DNA of 48,716 nt from Trinickia sp. Y13 (GCF_029522115.1 NZ_JAKWFK010000025.1:1-48716); one strand, 5' to 3'. Positions 35,184 through 43,851 are shown, counted from the stretch's first letter. Notes: generated by a model from the letters alone, not told the origin. Numbers and translations: made by a program.

Positions 35184-36136
35184 CGTTGACGGAGCCTCGG
35201 ATTGGAAAGGATCTGACATAGGTCTGCCATCAAAACAAGAGCGAGATACGCTGCGCAGAACACCATGACGCAGCCTTGCACGAGCGGCATGTCGCGATTG
35301 GTCACCGCGTCCACCATCAGGCTCGCGAGTCCCGGGTAGTTGAAGATCGATTCGACGATGACCACGCCGCCGAACAGGTACGACAAACTGAGCGCCACCG
35401 CATTGGCGATCGGGCCGATCGCATTGGGCAGCACGTGACGCCACACGACGCGCACTTGCGATGCACCCTTCAGGTAAGCCATTTCGACATAGCCTGAATT
35501 GAGCTGGTCGAGCACGGCCGCCCGCGTCATGCGCGCCATTTGCGCGACGAGCACGCAGCACAGCGTCATGACCGGCATCGCGTAGATGCGCACGATATCG
35601 CTGAACGACGACACCGAAGACAGATACGACAGCGCCGGGAGCCAATGCAGATTGACGGCGAAGATCAGTACGGCCACGGTCGCGACCAAGAACTCGGGCA
35701 CGGCCACCGTCGAGAGCGTCACGATATTGAGCGCCCGATCGATCCAGGAGCCGCGAAACATCGCCGAAAAGATCCCGATCGCGAGCGCGATCGGCACCGA
35801 AACGACCGTCGTCAACCCTGCGAGCATCAGCGAGTTGGGCAGGCGCGTTCGGATCAGTTCACTGACGGGCAGGCTATTGGAGAGCGACATGCCGAAGTCG
35901 CCTCGCACGACATGCGCAAGCCACACCAAATAGCGGTGCAGCGCCGGTTGATCCAAACCGAATTGATGCCGCAGCGCCGCCACGGCCTCGGGCGTCGCGG
36001 CCTGGCCGAGCGCCTCCTGCGCGGCGTCACCCGGCAGCAGACCCGTCATGGCGAATACCAGCGCCGAGACAATCAGCAACGTTAGCAACGCAAGGCCGAG
36101 GCGGCTCGCAATCAGCCTATAAGCTTGACGTTTCAT
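35180..36136 (-). CDS. ABC importer permease, DppB-like
   Basis: A 318-aa inner-membrane permease with six predicted segments. The N-terminus RLGLALLTLLIVSALVFAMT and GDAAQEALGQAATPEAVAALRHQFGLDQP are typical of DppB/OppB, with the ATPase-contact loop SGYVEMAYLKGASQVRVVWRHVLPN. GGAGAGG lies before the ATG. It starts 85 bp after the binding-protein stop, behind a stable hairpin, and its start overlaps the stop of a possible 10-codon leader frame. Confidence 0.92.
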   Translation of the reverse strand: MKRQAYRLIASRLGLALLTLLIVSALVFAMTGLLPGDAAQEALGQAATPEAVAALRHQFGLDQPALHRYLVWLAHVVRGDFGMSLSNSLPVSELIRTRLPNSLMLAGLTTVVSVPIALAIGIFSAMFRGSWIDRALNIVTLSTVAVPEFLVATVAVLIFAVNLHWLPALSYLSSVSSFSDIVRIYAMPVMTLCCVLVAQMARMTRAAVLDQLNSGYVEMAYLKGASQVRVVWRHVLPNAIGPIANAVALSLSYLFGGVVIVESIFNYPGLASLMVDAVTNRDMPLVQGCVMVFCAAYLALVLMADLCQILSNPRLRQR

Positions 36137-36195
36137 TTACAGGCCTCTCCTTCGATCTCGTGCATGGCGTTCTCAGTCTCCTCCTTTTTATGCGC

Positions 36196-36216
36196 GCCCG
36201 GCGCATTGCGCCGGGC
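36196..36216 (-). other. intercistronic hairpin between binding protein and permease
   Basis: GCCCGGCGC (36196-36204) and GCGCCGGGC (36208-36216) are perfect 9-bp arms with a 3-nt loop, 5 bp after the binding-protein stop. There is no U-tract on the minus strand, so it is more likely an mRNA 3'-end stabiliser or attenuating structure, raising binding-protein level over the permeases. Confidence 0.65.
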
Positions 36217-36221
36217 ATCGC

Positions 36222-37841
36222 TCAGGCTTCCAGCCACACATGCTCCGCGAACGCGAAGCCCATGAGCCCCGCCAGCGGAATGGAGCCGAGCCCTTGCAGC
36301 TTCGTCGTATGGGCATCGAGCGAGCTCAGGAACATCGGAATGCCGAGGCCGCCCTTTTCATGCACGAGCACCTGCATATCGCCGTAGATCTTCTTGCGCT
36401 TGGCTTCGTCCGGCTCGCCGCGCGCCGCAACGAGCATTTGGTCGAACTGCGGATCTTTCCAGTTCGCTTCGTTCCAGGGCGCGTTGGACGCGAAGAACTG
36501 CGTGAAGAGCATGTCGGCGGTCGGCCGGGCGTTGATGTTGCCGTAGCTGAGCGGGTGCTTCATCCAGTGGTTGGACCAATAACCGTCGGCGGGTACGCGC
36601 ATCACCTGCAAGTTCAGACCCGCTTGCGGCGCGGCCTGCTGCAGCAGCATGGCCATGTCGACGGAGCCGTCGGCGGCCGGGGAAGCATAGACTTGCATCG
36701 GCGTGCTGCCGAGCTTGGCTTTCTTGAAGTGGAACTTCGCCTTCTCGGGATCGAACGGGCGCTGCGGCAGCCCGGCGAAGTAGTACTTGTTGGTCGGGTC
36801 GATCGGTTGATCGTTGCCGATCGCGCCGTAGCCTTGAAACACGGCTTGACGCATCTGATCGCGGTTCTGCAAATGCATGAGCCCGAGACGGAAATCTTGA
36901 TTGCCAGTGATCCCGCCCTCGTTGCGAATGATGAGGTCGGTGTATTGCCCCGTTTTCGTTTCGAGCACGGTAAAGCCTGGCGTGGCTTTGATGCGGCCCG
37001 TCGATTGCGGGTTCACCTGATTGATGAGCTGCACGTCGCCCGAGAGCAGCGCATTGACGCGCGCCGATTCGTCCGAGATGCCGATGAGCTCGATCTCGTC
37101 CAGATGCGGCAAGCCCGGCTTCCAGTAATGGTCGTTCTTCACCACGACCGTATGCACGCCCGGCGTGAATTCCTTGAGCTTGAACGGGCCCGTGCCGATG
37201 GCGGTCTTCGAGAAGTCTTTGGTGCCGTCCTTCACGATGAGGAAGTGGGCGTCGGCGAGAATCACGGGCAAATCGGCATTCGGGCCGGACAGCGTGATCG
37301 TCAGCTCGTTCGGGCCCGTCGCCTTGACATCGCTGATTTGATCGGCAAGCGTCTTGGCCTTCGAAGCCGTGGCCGGATCTTTATGGCGCAGCAGCGAATA
37401 GGCCACGTCGGCCGGCGTGAGCGCCTTGCCGTCGTGGAACTGCACGCCGGGGCGCAACTTCACGACCCATACCTTGGCGTCCTGCGTATCGAACGAAGTG
37501 GCGAGCGCCATCTTCGCGCCGAGATGTTCGTCGAGCTCGGTCAAGCCGTTGTAGATCATGTTGCAGCGAACATAATCGGTCGCCAACGCCCCCTTCGCGG
37601 GGTCGAGCGTGTCCGCCGTGGACGACGATTGCGTCGCCACGCGAATCTTGCCGCCCTGCTTCGGCTTGGCTTGCGCCTGAGCGGCCGTGCTCGCCACGAG
37701 CAAGCCGCCGCCCGTCACCGACACGAGCCCCGCCGCCACGAGCGCACGTAGCGCGTCGCGGCGCGATGCGCCCTTCGCGGTCAATTGCTCGAGTGTGGTC
37801 TCGGCTCCGACAGCACCGTATTGTGAGGTGTCCTTTTTCAT
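36222..37841 (-). CDS. oligopeptide-type ABC substrate-binding protein
   Basis: A 539-aa periplasmic binding protein of the SBP_bac_5 (DppA/OppA) family. The N-terminus has a twin-arginine motif SRRDALRAL (about 26-34) followed by a hydrophobic segment and AQA cleavage, so Tat export is likely. Family blocks: LDPAKGALATDYVRCNMIYNG, WVVKLRPGVQFHDGKALTPADVAYS and GTGPFKLKEFTPG. Ligands of this family include peptides, opines, glutathione and sugars; the flavoenzyme genes downstream suggest an opine-like or N-substituted amino acid. A symmetric operator-like site lies about 40 bp upstream. Confidence 0.92.
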   Translation of the reverse strand: MKKDTSQYGAVGAETTLEQLTAKGASRRDALRALVAAGLVSVTGGGLLVASTAAQAQAKPKQGGKIRVATQSSSTADTLDPAKGALATDYVRCNMIYNGLTELDEHLGAKMALATSFDTQDAKVWVVKLRPGVQFHDGKALTPADVAYSLLRHKDPATASKAKTLADQISDVKATGPNELTITLSGPNADLPVILADAHFLIVKDGTKDFSKTAIGTGPFKLKEFTPGVHTVVVKNDHYWKPGLPHLDEIELIGISDESARVNALLSGDVQLINQVNPQSTGRIKATPGFTVLETKTGQYTDLIIRNEGGITGNQDFRLGLMHLQNRDQMRQAVFQGYGAIGNDQPIDPTNKYYFAGLPQRPFDPEKAKFHFKKAKLGSTPMQVYASPAADGSVDMAMLLQQAAPQAGLNLQVMRVPADGYWSNHWMKHPLSYGNINARPTADMLFTQFFASNAPWNEANWKDPQFDQMLVAARGEPDEAKRKKIYGDMQVLVHEKGGLGIPMFLSSLDAHTTKLQGLGSIPLAGLMGFAFAEHVWLEA

Positions 37842-37880
37842 TTCACTTCTCCGCGAAGTAAGCCAAGGCTGGCAAAAAAC

Positions 37881-37899
37881 AGTTAACCGGCGGTCAACT
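37881..37899. promoter_or_regulatory. inverted repeat upstream of the binding-protein gene
   Basis: AGTTAACC (37881-37888) and GGTCAACT (37892-37899) are 8-bp arms with one mismatch around GGC, 40 bp before the binding-protein ATG. The 142-bp gap also holds CGAAGG/CCTTCG arms at 37929-37948. The first is a candidate operator for the locus. Confidence 0.5.
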
Positions 37900-37983
37900 A
37901 GAAGGTTTTAATACGCCTTTACGTTCAACGAAGGTTTTCCGGCCTTCGCTGCAACGACTGTGAGCGCGCTCGTCGGCCCGATC

Positions 37984-39261
37984 TCAATAAAACACGTCTT
38001 TGATACGGTAGTAGGCGCCGACGATCGGCAGAAACCAGGGTTTGCCCGTGTGGCCGGGAATCGCGGGCCACGGTAGGTCGCGCCATGGATTGGCGTCGGT
38101 GCGGCCATCGATGACGTCGGCCATTACCTGCCCCATATGCGTCGACATCTGTGTGCCATGCCCGCTGTAGCCCAGCGAGAAATACAAGCCATCGTGCTGC
38201 CCGGCTCGCGGCAAGCGGTCCGCCGTGATGTCGACCAGCCCCCCCCAGCAGTAGTCGATGCGCGCCTTCGCCAATTGCGGGAACATCTCCGCGAGGTTGC
38301 GCTGCAAAATGCGCCCGCTCTTTTCGTCGGACGGCCGCTCCGACGCCGTGAAGCGTGCCCGGCCGCCGAACACGAGCCTTGTGTCGGCCGTCACACGAAA
38401 GTAGTTGTGCATCAGGCGCGTCGTCGTATAGGCGCGCCGCTGGGGAAAGATGCGCGCCACCGCTTCGGCGCCGATCGGCTCGGTCACGATGATGAACGAC
38501 CCGACCGGTGCGAGCCGCCGCCGATACCATGCGAACGGGCCATGCTTGGACGGCCCCGTCGCGATCAGCACGTTCGTTGCGGCAAGCTCGCCACGGTCGG
38601 AGACGACGCGATATCCGCCCCCGCCTTGCTTGACGATCGCCGTGACAGGCGCATGCTCGTGCAAGGTGGCGCCGTGCCGGCGCGCCGCCTGCGCGAGGCC
38701 AGCGGCGAACTTGCCCATATGCATCTGCCCGCCATGGCGCTGCAGCAAACCGCCGTAGAACCGCTCCGACTGCACCTCGTCGCCGATCCGCGAGGCATCG
38801 ATCAGTTCGATGTTTTGATCGACTTCACGATGAATCAACGCGGCAGTTTTCGCCAGATGTTCGTAATGCTGCGGTTTGGCGGCGAGCTTGAGCTTGCCTG
38901 TTGCGAGATAGTCGCAATCGATCGCTTCTTCTCGAATCAAGCGCTCCACCGTATCGACCGCCGCCGCGTAAGCGAGGTAGTAGCTGCGCGCACGGTCGAT
39001 ACCCCGTTGCGCCGCGAGCGCCGCGAAATCCTGTGCGACACCGGTGTTGACCTGGCCGCCGTTGCGGCCCGACGCGCCGCCGCCGATACGCCCGGCATCG
39101 AGCAATGCCACCGTCGCGCCGCGCCGCGCGAGCGCAACGGCCGCGGACAACCCCGTGAAGCCGCCGCCGATGACGGCGACGTCCACGCGGCCCTGCACGG
39201 GCCCCTCGTTGCCGAGCGGCGTGGCGGGCGCGGTATCGAGCCAGTAGGACTCTAGCTTCAT
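37984..39261 (-). CDS. PuuB-like FAD-dependent amine/amino-acid oxidoreductase
   Basis: A 425-aa DAO-family flavoprotein. FAD fold VDVAVIGGGFTGLSAAVALARRG near residue 28, then GRIGGGASGRNGGQVNTGV, which matches gamma-glutamylputrescine oxidase-type enzymes and their relatives. C-terminal FAD contact: GLYFSLGYSGHGTQMSTHMGQ. It lies 39 bp after the HAD gene and 142 bp before the binding-protein gene, same strand. It probably oxidises an amine to an aldehyde, which an aldehyde dehydrogenase nearby could accept. The true substrate is not known. Confidence 0.85.
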   Translation of the reverse strand: MKLESYWLDTAPATPLGNEGPVQGRVDVAVIGGGFTGLSAAVALARRGATVALLDAGRIGGGASGRNGGQVNTGVAQDFAALAAQRGIDRARSYYLAYAAAVDTVERLIREEAIDCDYLATGKLKLAAKPQHYEHLAKTAALIHREVDQNIELIDASRIGDEVQSERFYGGLLQRHGGQMHMGKFAAGLAQAARRHGATLHEHAPVTAIVKQGGGGYRVVSDRGELAATNVLIATGPSKHGPFAWYRRRLAPVGSFIIVTEPIGAEAVARIFPQRRAYTTTRLMHNYFRVTADTRLVFGGRARFTASERPSDEKSGRILQRNLAEMFPQLAKARIDYCWGGLVDITADRLPRAGQHDGLYFSLGYSGHGTQMSTHMGQVMADVIDGRTDANPWRDLPWPAIPGHTGKPWFLPIVGAYYRIKDVFY

Positions 39262-39300
39262 CGTGACGTTCCTCGGTTCAATGGCGGCACCATCGCACGA

Positions 39301-39969
39301 TCACAGGCCGAGCAGGGACGCGAGCTGCGGGATGCCGTCCACTTCGTGGTACTCGTAATACGGCGTGGAGGGCTCATGTCCACGGTTGACGAACGCTTTG
39401 TGCTTGATGCCCAAGTCGTGCGCCGTCATCAGGTCGTAGCGCAGGCTCGACGACACGTGCAAGACGTCTTGCGGATTGCAACCGAGCTTGTCGAACATGT
39501 ATTCGAAGCCTTGCATGCGCGGCTTGTACGACTGCGCTTGCTGGGCGGTGAACACCGCATGAAACGGCGCACCGAGTTTGTCGACGTTGCTCTGGATCTG
39601 GTCGTTCGATGCGTTCGACAAAATCACGAGCTTGTATTTCTTGGCGAGACGCGAGAGCCCTTCCGGCACGTCCGGATGGGGGCCCCAGGTCGGCACGGCC
39701 AAATAGAAGCTTTCCGCTTTTTCTTCGTCGAAGGGCACGCCCACGCGCTTGCAGGCCCGGCGAAACGCATTGACGACGACGTCACGGTAGGGTTTCCACG
39801 CACCCAGCACCTCGTCTAAGCGGTAACCGGCGAATGCACTGACGAGGCTTTCGAGTTGGGCCGAATCGAGTTCCTTGCCATAAAGCTCGCGTGTCATATC
39901 CGCCATACGGAATCGCGTCAACGTGCCGTAGCAGTCGAACGTGATGTATTTCGGCTCGAAATCGATCAT
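39301..39969 (-). CDS. type-II haloacid-dehalogenase-like HAD hydrolase
   Basis: A 222-aa HAD protein with motif I FDCYGTLTRF (residues 9-18), in which the second acidic residue is replaced by Tyr as in L-2-haloacid dehalogenases (DxYGT), motif II VILSNASND and motif III with Lys in QSYKPRMQGF. Halogenated substrates are not suggested by the neighbours; enzymes of this type often sit in amine and opine gene clusters with unknown role. It is the first gene of the HAD/FAD-oxidase pair. Confidence 0.87.
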   Translation of the reverse strand: MIDFEPKYITFDCYGTLTRFRMADMTRELYGKELDSAQLESLVSAFAGYRLDEVLGAWKPYRDVVVNAFRRACKRVGVPFDEEKAESFYLAVPTWGPHPDVPEGLSRLAKKYKLVILSNASNDQIQSNVDKLGAPFHAVFTAQQAQSYKPRMQGFEYMFDKLGCNPQDVLHVSSSLRYDLMTAHDLGIKHKAFVNRGHEPSTPYYEYHEVDGIPQLASLLGL

Positions 39970-40148
39970 CTCAATGCATCCTCTGGTAAGTTCATCCGTT
40001 ATCGGTTGCTCGCGAGCCGCCGCGTGGTTGCGCGAAAGCTCACGCCTAAGAACGATTTAATCAATGCAAAAACAAAGATGTCTCTAAAGTGGTCGCTGCC
40101 CACGACATAAAGCGCGTGTTTTGCATCGGTTCGACAGCAGAGTCTGCG

Positions 40149-40179
40149 GCGCGCCCGCCAGGCTTGCCTCCGGGCGCGC
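40149..40179. other. strong hairpin downstream of the aldehyde dehydrogenase gene
   Basis: GCGCGCCCG (40149-40157) and CGGGCGCGC (40171-40179) are perfect arms, with a nested AGGC-TT-GCCT stem between them. It lies 8 bp after the aldehyde dehydrogenase stop on the minus strand. No U-tract follows, so it may be an mRNA end structure with factor-dependent termination. Confidence 0.6.
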
Positions 40180-40186
40180 TCGCCGC

Positions 40187-41665
40187 TCAGTCGTTCAAGT
40201 CGATGAGGACGCTTTTGAAGCGCAAATTGGCTTCGTAAGCCTCTTTCCCGAGATCTTTGCCGATACCCGAGCGCTTGTAGCCGCCCGTCGGAATGACGAA
40301 GTCGTTGCTGCGCCCGTAACGATTGACCCAGACCGTGCCCGCATCGAGCGCTCTGACGAAACGCAGCGCGCGGCCCAGGTTCGCCGTATGGACGCCGGCG
40401 GCCAGGCCGTAGTCGGGATGGGCGGCCAGCGCCAGCGCTTCGTCTTCCGATTCGAACGTCTGCACCGTCAACACCGGGCCAAAAATCTCCTCCCGCACCG
40501 CGGCGGAATCGGCCGTCACGTTTTCGACGATGGTCGGCATGTAATAGGCGCCTGCCTGGTCTGTCGTCGCTCTGCGCGCGCCGCAGCGCGCTTGTGCGCC
40601 ATCGTCGAGCGTCGCCTGCACGATCGCATCGATGCGATCGGCTTGAGTGGGAGAGATGATAGGCGCGAGATTCGCATGCGCATGCCAAGTCGCGCCCGCT
40701 TCGAACCCGCGGAAGATCTGCGCGACGCGCTCGACCAGCGGCTCGGCGATCGAGCGCTCGACGATGAGCCGCGATCCGGCCACGCAGACTTGCCCAGCGT
40801 TGGTGGTGATGGCGGACGCGATGCGGCGCGCGACCTCCTCGATCCGCGGCGCATCGGCGAAGACGATCTGCGGACTCTTGCCGCCGAGTTCGAGCGTAAC
40901 GGGCTTCGTTCCCGATAGCGCGCAGGCGGCCATGATCGCGGCGCCCGTCCGGGTCGACCCCGTAAACGTCACCTTGCCGATGAGCGGATGCCGCACGAGC
41001 GCATCGCCCGTCGTGCGGCCATCGCCTTGAACCACGTTGAAGACGCCGGCGGGCACGCCCGCCTCGATCGCCAGCTCCGCCAACCGTAGCGCAGAAAACG
41101 GCGTCATTTCCGAGGGCTTCAAGACGACGGCGTTACCCGCGGCAAGCGCGGGGCCGATCTTCCATGAAGCCATCACCAGCGGAAAATTCCACGGGGCGAT
41201 CGCGCCGACGACGCCGATCGGCTCGGCAATCGTCATGCCTAGATGCTCGCGGTCGGTCGGAGCAACTTGTCCGCCGATCTTGTCGGCGAACTCAGCATAA
41301 AAGCGAATGCCTTCGGCGGTGAACGGAACGTCCCATGCGAACGCGTCCCGGACGGGCCGAGTCGAGCCGAGCGCTTCCAACGGCGCCAGCGTCTCGGCAT
41401 CGGCGGCGATGAGATCGGCGAAGCGGCGCAAGATGCGCGCGCGTTCGCGCGGCGGCATCGTCGCCCATCCGCTCTTGCGCCATGCATTCCACGCGTTGTC
41501 GACCGCGTAAGCAACGAGGCTCTCGTCGCCGATCGGCACCGATGCATAGATTTGCCCATCCGATGGGCGAGCAACGTCGAGTGTCGGGCCTTGCGCGTCG
41601 AGATACGCGCCGCCGATGAAATGGCCGCTGCGCACTGCAATCGCATTGGGGTCGAAGGTGTTCAC
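40187..41665 (-). CDS. NAD(P)-dependent aldehyde dehydrogenase
   Basis: A 492-aa ALDH. Motifs: APWNFPLVMASWKIGPALAAGN (cofactor and oxyanion Asn), FTGSTRTG, general base Glu in LELGGKSPQIVF, nucleophile Cys294 in NAGQVCVAGSRL, and EEIFGPVLTVQTF. I prefer GTG 41665 (reads NTFDPNAIAV) because GGAG lies eight bases before it; ATG 41692 would add nine residues without a ribosome binding site. It is transcribed toward the HAD/oxidase pair. It likely oxidises the aldehyde made by the amine oxidase. Confidence 0.9.
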   Translation of the reverse strand: MNTFDPNAIAVRSGHFIGGAYLDAQGPTLDVARPSDGQIYASVPIGDESLVAYAVDNAWNAWRKSGWATMPPRERARILRRFADLIAADAETLAPLEALGSTRPVRDAFAWDVPFTAEGIRFYAEFADKIGGQVAPTDREHLGMTIAEPIGVVGAIAPWNFPLVMASWKIGPALAAGNAVVLKPSEMTPFSALRLAELAIEAGVPAGVFNVVQGDGRTTGDALVRHPLIGKVTFTGSTRTGAAIMAACALSGTKPVTLELGGKSPQIVFADAPRIEEVARRIASAITTNAGQVCVAGSRLIVERSIAEPLVERVAQIFRGFEAGATWHAHANLAPIISPTQADRIDAIVQATLDDGAQARCGARRATTDQAGAYYMPTIVENVTADSAAVREEIFGPVLTVQTFESEDEALALAAHPDYGLAAGVHTANLGRALRFVRALDAGTVWVNRYGRSNDFVIPTGGYKRSGIGKDLGKEAYEANLRFKSVLIDLND

Positions 41666-42003
41666 GGCATTCGCTCCGTCTTGGCATGGCATCCGGCCAG
41701 CGAGCCGTTGCCGTAGATCGATCGGTCGAGCGTCGGCGCGGTTGCGCGTTCGCTCCATGACGAAGATCGTAAGACGAGCGCCACAGCATATTGCATCGAC
41801 AAAATTACCGAGACCGCACAACGCAAGCGTCGTTGCGCCGCATAGCAGCGAGATTGCATTGCACAAACGGAGCGCCTTAGCTGGCGGGCGATTGCGCGCC
41901 GCACTCATGAGCGCGCCAGGGGTAGCCGATAAAAAGATCGTCCTAGTCAACGCTCGCGCCGCATGACACAGTGCTTACCCATCAACATAAAGAGGGGCCT
42001 CGC
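41666..42003. other. 338-bp divergent intergenic region between aldehyde dehydrogenase and GNAT genes
   Basis: No coding frame with support. ATTGCAT followed by ACAAA occurs at 41790 and again at 41853, exactly 63 bp (six helical turns) apart, in the A+T-richer middle. This is the only sign of a shared regulator site, and is weak. AGAGGGG at 41991-41997 serves the GNAT start. Confidence 0.4.
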
Positions 42004-42864
42004 GTGTCCGACTCCATCCATTACAGGCCGTTTACTGTGGCGGACGTCGATGCCGCCCATGCGTTGACGCTCGAACTCAAATGGCCGCATCGCGCCGAGG
42101 ATTGGCATTTCGTCACCAATCTCGGCGAGGGCTTCGTAGCCGAGCGCGACGGGCGCGTCATCGGCACCGTCCTTTGTTGGAAGTACGGCGAAGATACGTC
42201 GTCGCTCGGGATGGTCATCGTCTCGCCTGCTTTCCAGGGCTACGGCATCGGCCGCCGGCTGGCCGAAATGGCGCTCGAAGCGCTCGGCGCCAGGGCGACG
42301 GTCCTGCATGCGACGCCGGCCGGCCTCCCGCTCTACGAGAAGCTCGGCTTCGCGCCCATCGGCACGCTCGATCAACACCAAGGCGCGGCGCTACAGCCGC
42401 CTTTGTTGCCGTTGCCCGCGCGGGAACGGCTGCGCCCGCTGGGCGTGAACGACACGCCGCGGCTCGTCGAGTTGGCCTCGCGCGCGAGCGGCCTCGATCG
42501 TTCGGCCGTGCTGCCCGCGCTGCTAGCCTGCTCCGACGGCATCGGGCTCGACCGCGACGGCGAGTTGATCGGCTTTGCGCTCTTTCGCCGGTTCGGGCGC
42601 GGTCGTGCCATCGGTCCCGTGGTCGCACCGCGCGATGCGGATCCGGTGCGGGCGAAGGCGATGATCGGCCACTGGCTCGCTTCCAATCCGGGCATGTTCA
42701 TTCGCATCGACACACCGAGAGAAAGCGGCCTGACGGAATGGCTCGAAGCGCTGGGCCTCACGCGCGTGGACAGCGTCGTCAAAATGGCGCGCAACGCCGA
42801 GCGCATGCCGCCGTCCGACGAAGCGCTCGCGCAGTACGGCATCATCAATCAAGCCATCGGCTGA
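42004..42864 (+). CDS. GNAT-family N-acetyltransferase with two domains
   Basis: A 286-aa protein: an N-terminal GNAT domain (LGMVIVSPAFQGYGIGRRLAEMALEAL, the Q-x-x-G-x-G/A acetyl-CoA loop, about 72-98, then GLPLYEKLGF) and a second, degenerate GNAT-like half (about 130-280). GTG 42004 follows AGAGGGG at good spacing. It is 8 bp before the hydroxyacid dehydrogenase gene, so they form an operon. The acceptor could be the amine or amino acid handled by this region (inference). Confidence 0.83.
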   Translation: MSDSIHYRPFTVADVDAAHALTLELKWPHRAEDWHFVTNLGEGFVAERDGRVIGTVLCWKYGEDTSSLGMVIVSPAFQGYGIGRRLAEMALEALGARATVLHATPAGLPLYEKLGFAPIGTLDQHQGAALQPPLLPLPARERLRPLGVNDTPRLVELASRASGLDRSAVLPALLACSDGIGLDRDGELIGFALFRRFGRGRAIGPVVAPRDADPVRAKAMIGHWLASNPGMFIRIDTPRESGLTEWLEALGLTRVDSVVKMARNAERMPPSDEALAQYGIINQAIG

Positions 42865-42872
42865 CGCGCGTC

Positions 42873-43802
42873 ATGAGCTTTCTCTATAAAGCCGATCCCG
42901 CGCGCGGCGCGGTATGGGCCAAGCTGTTCGCCGAACGCGCGCCCGATATCGCGTTTCACGTCTGGCCCGATATGGGCGGCGACCCAAGCCGGATCCGCTA
43001 TCTGGCAGCCTGGCAGCCGCCCGACGATCCGATGCGCACGCTGCCCAATCTCGAGGTGCTGTTCTCGGTGGGTGCGGGCGTCGATCAATTCGATCTATCT
43101 GGCATTCCCCAGCATGTGCCCGTCGTCCGGATGGTCGAACCGGGCATCGTGGAAGGGATGGTCGAGTACGTCACGCACGCCGTGCTGACCGTCCATCGCG
43201 ACTTCTTCGACTATGCCGAGCAACAGCGGCAAGCTTGCTGGCGCGAATTGCCGGTGCGCGCGGCCGCTTCGTGCAGGGTCGGCGTCCTCGGGCTGGGCCA
43301 ATTGGGGACGGCCGTGCTCGAACAGCTGCGCGTGTTCGGCTATCCCTGCGCCGGTTGGAGCCGGTCCGCGCACCGCATAGAAGGCGTCGACTGCTATGCG
43401 GGCGAAGAAGGGCTCGATGCGTTCCTCGCGCGCACCGATATCCTCGTTTGCCTGTTGCCGCTCACGGCCGCCACGCACCATCTGCTCGACGCGCGCCTGC
43501 TCGCGAAGCTGCCGCGCGGCGCATCGTTGATTCAAACCGGCCGTGGAGCCCACCTCGTTCAAGACGATTTGCTGCGCCTGCTCGAAGACGGCCACCTGCG
43601 TTACGCGCTGCTCGACGTCACGACGCCGGAGCCGCTGCCGGCCGATCATCCGCTTTGGCGGCACCCGCGCGTTCGCATCACCCCGCATATCGCGAGCGCG
43701 ACGCGCCCCGAGACGGCGGTCGAATCGGTATTGGAGAACCTGCGCCGGCATCGCTCGGGACTGCCGATGATCGGGGAAATCGATCGCCGCCGCGGCTACT
43801 GA
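42873..43802 (+). CDS. D-2-hydroxyacid dehydrogenase, GhrA-like
   Basis: A 309-aa NAD(P)-dependent reductase of the glyoxylate/hydroxypyruvate-reductase A type. Rossmann motif GVLGLGQLGTAVLEQL near 135, catalytic Arg in QTGRGAHLVQ, Glu in TTPEPLPADHPLW and His in ITPHIASATRPE. It should reduce glyoxylate or hydroxypyruvate-type 2-oxoacids, or work in reverse. Glyoxylate is a plausible product of the upstream oxidases acting on N-carboxymethyl compounds, but this is a guess. Confidence 0.88.
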   Translation: MSFLYKADPARGAVWAKLFAERAPDIAFHVWPDMGGDPSRIRYLAAWQPPDDPMRTLPNLEVLFSVGAGVDQFDLSGIPQHVPVVRMVEPGIVEGMVEYVTHAVLTVHRDFFDYAEQQRQACWRELPVRAAASCRVGVLGLGQLGTAVLEQLRVFGYPCAGWSRSAHRIEGVDCYAGEEGLDAFLARTDILVCLLPLTAATHHLLDARLLAKLPRGASLIQTGRGAHLVQDDLLRLLEDGHLRYALLDVTTPEPLPADHPLWRHPRVRITPHIASATRPETAVESVLENLRRHRSGLPMIGEIDRRRGY

Positions 43803-43826
43803 CCGACGCAGCGCCGGCCGCCTCTA

Positions 43827-43851
43827 GCGGTCAGCAGAAAATGCTGACCGC
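43827..43851. promoter_or_regulatory. perfect 10-bp inverted repeat between hydroxyacid dehydrogenase and aminotransferase genes
   Basis: GCGGTCAGCA (43827-43836) and TGCTGACCGC (43842-43851) flank GAAAA. No T-tract follows, so a terminator is less likely than an operator or a factor-dependent end. It lies 24 bp after the upstream stop and 110 bp before the aminotransferase ATG, in its promoter region. Confidence 0.6.

Noticed and set aside
40064-40126. ATGCAAAA and TTTTGCAT arms 47 bp apart upstream of the HAD gene.
   Set aside because: Short arms and a long spacer in a relatively A+T-rich gap; chance occurrence is likely.
41666-42003. Possible small RNA or riboswitch in the 338-bp gap.
   Set aside because: No stable hairpin with U-tract, no conserved aptamer pattern that I recognise; only a weak 7-bp direct repeat.
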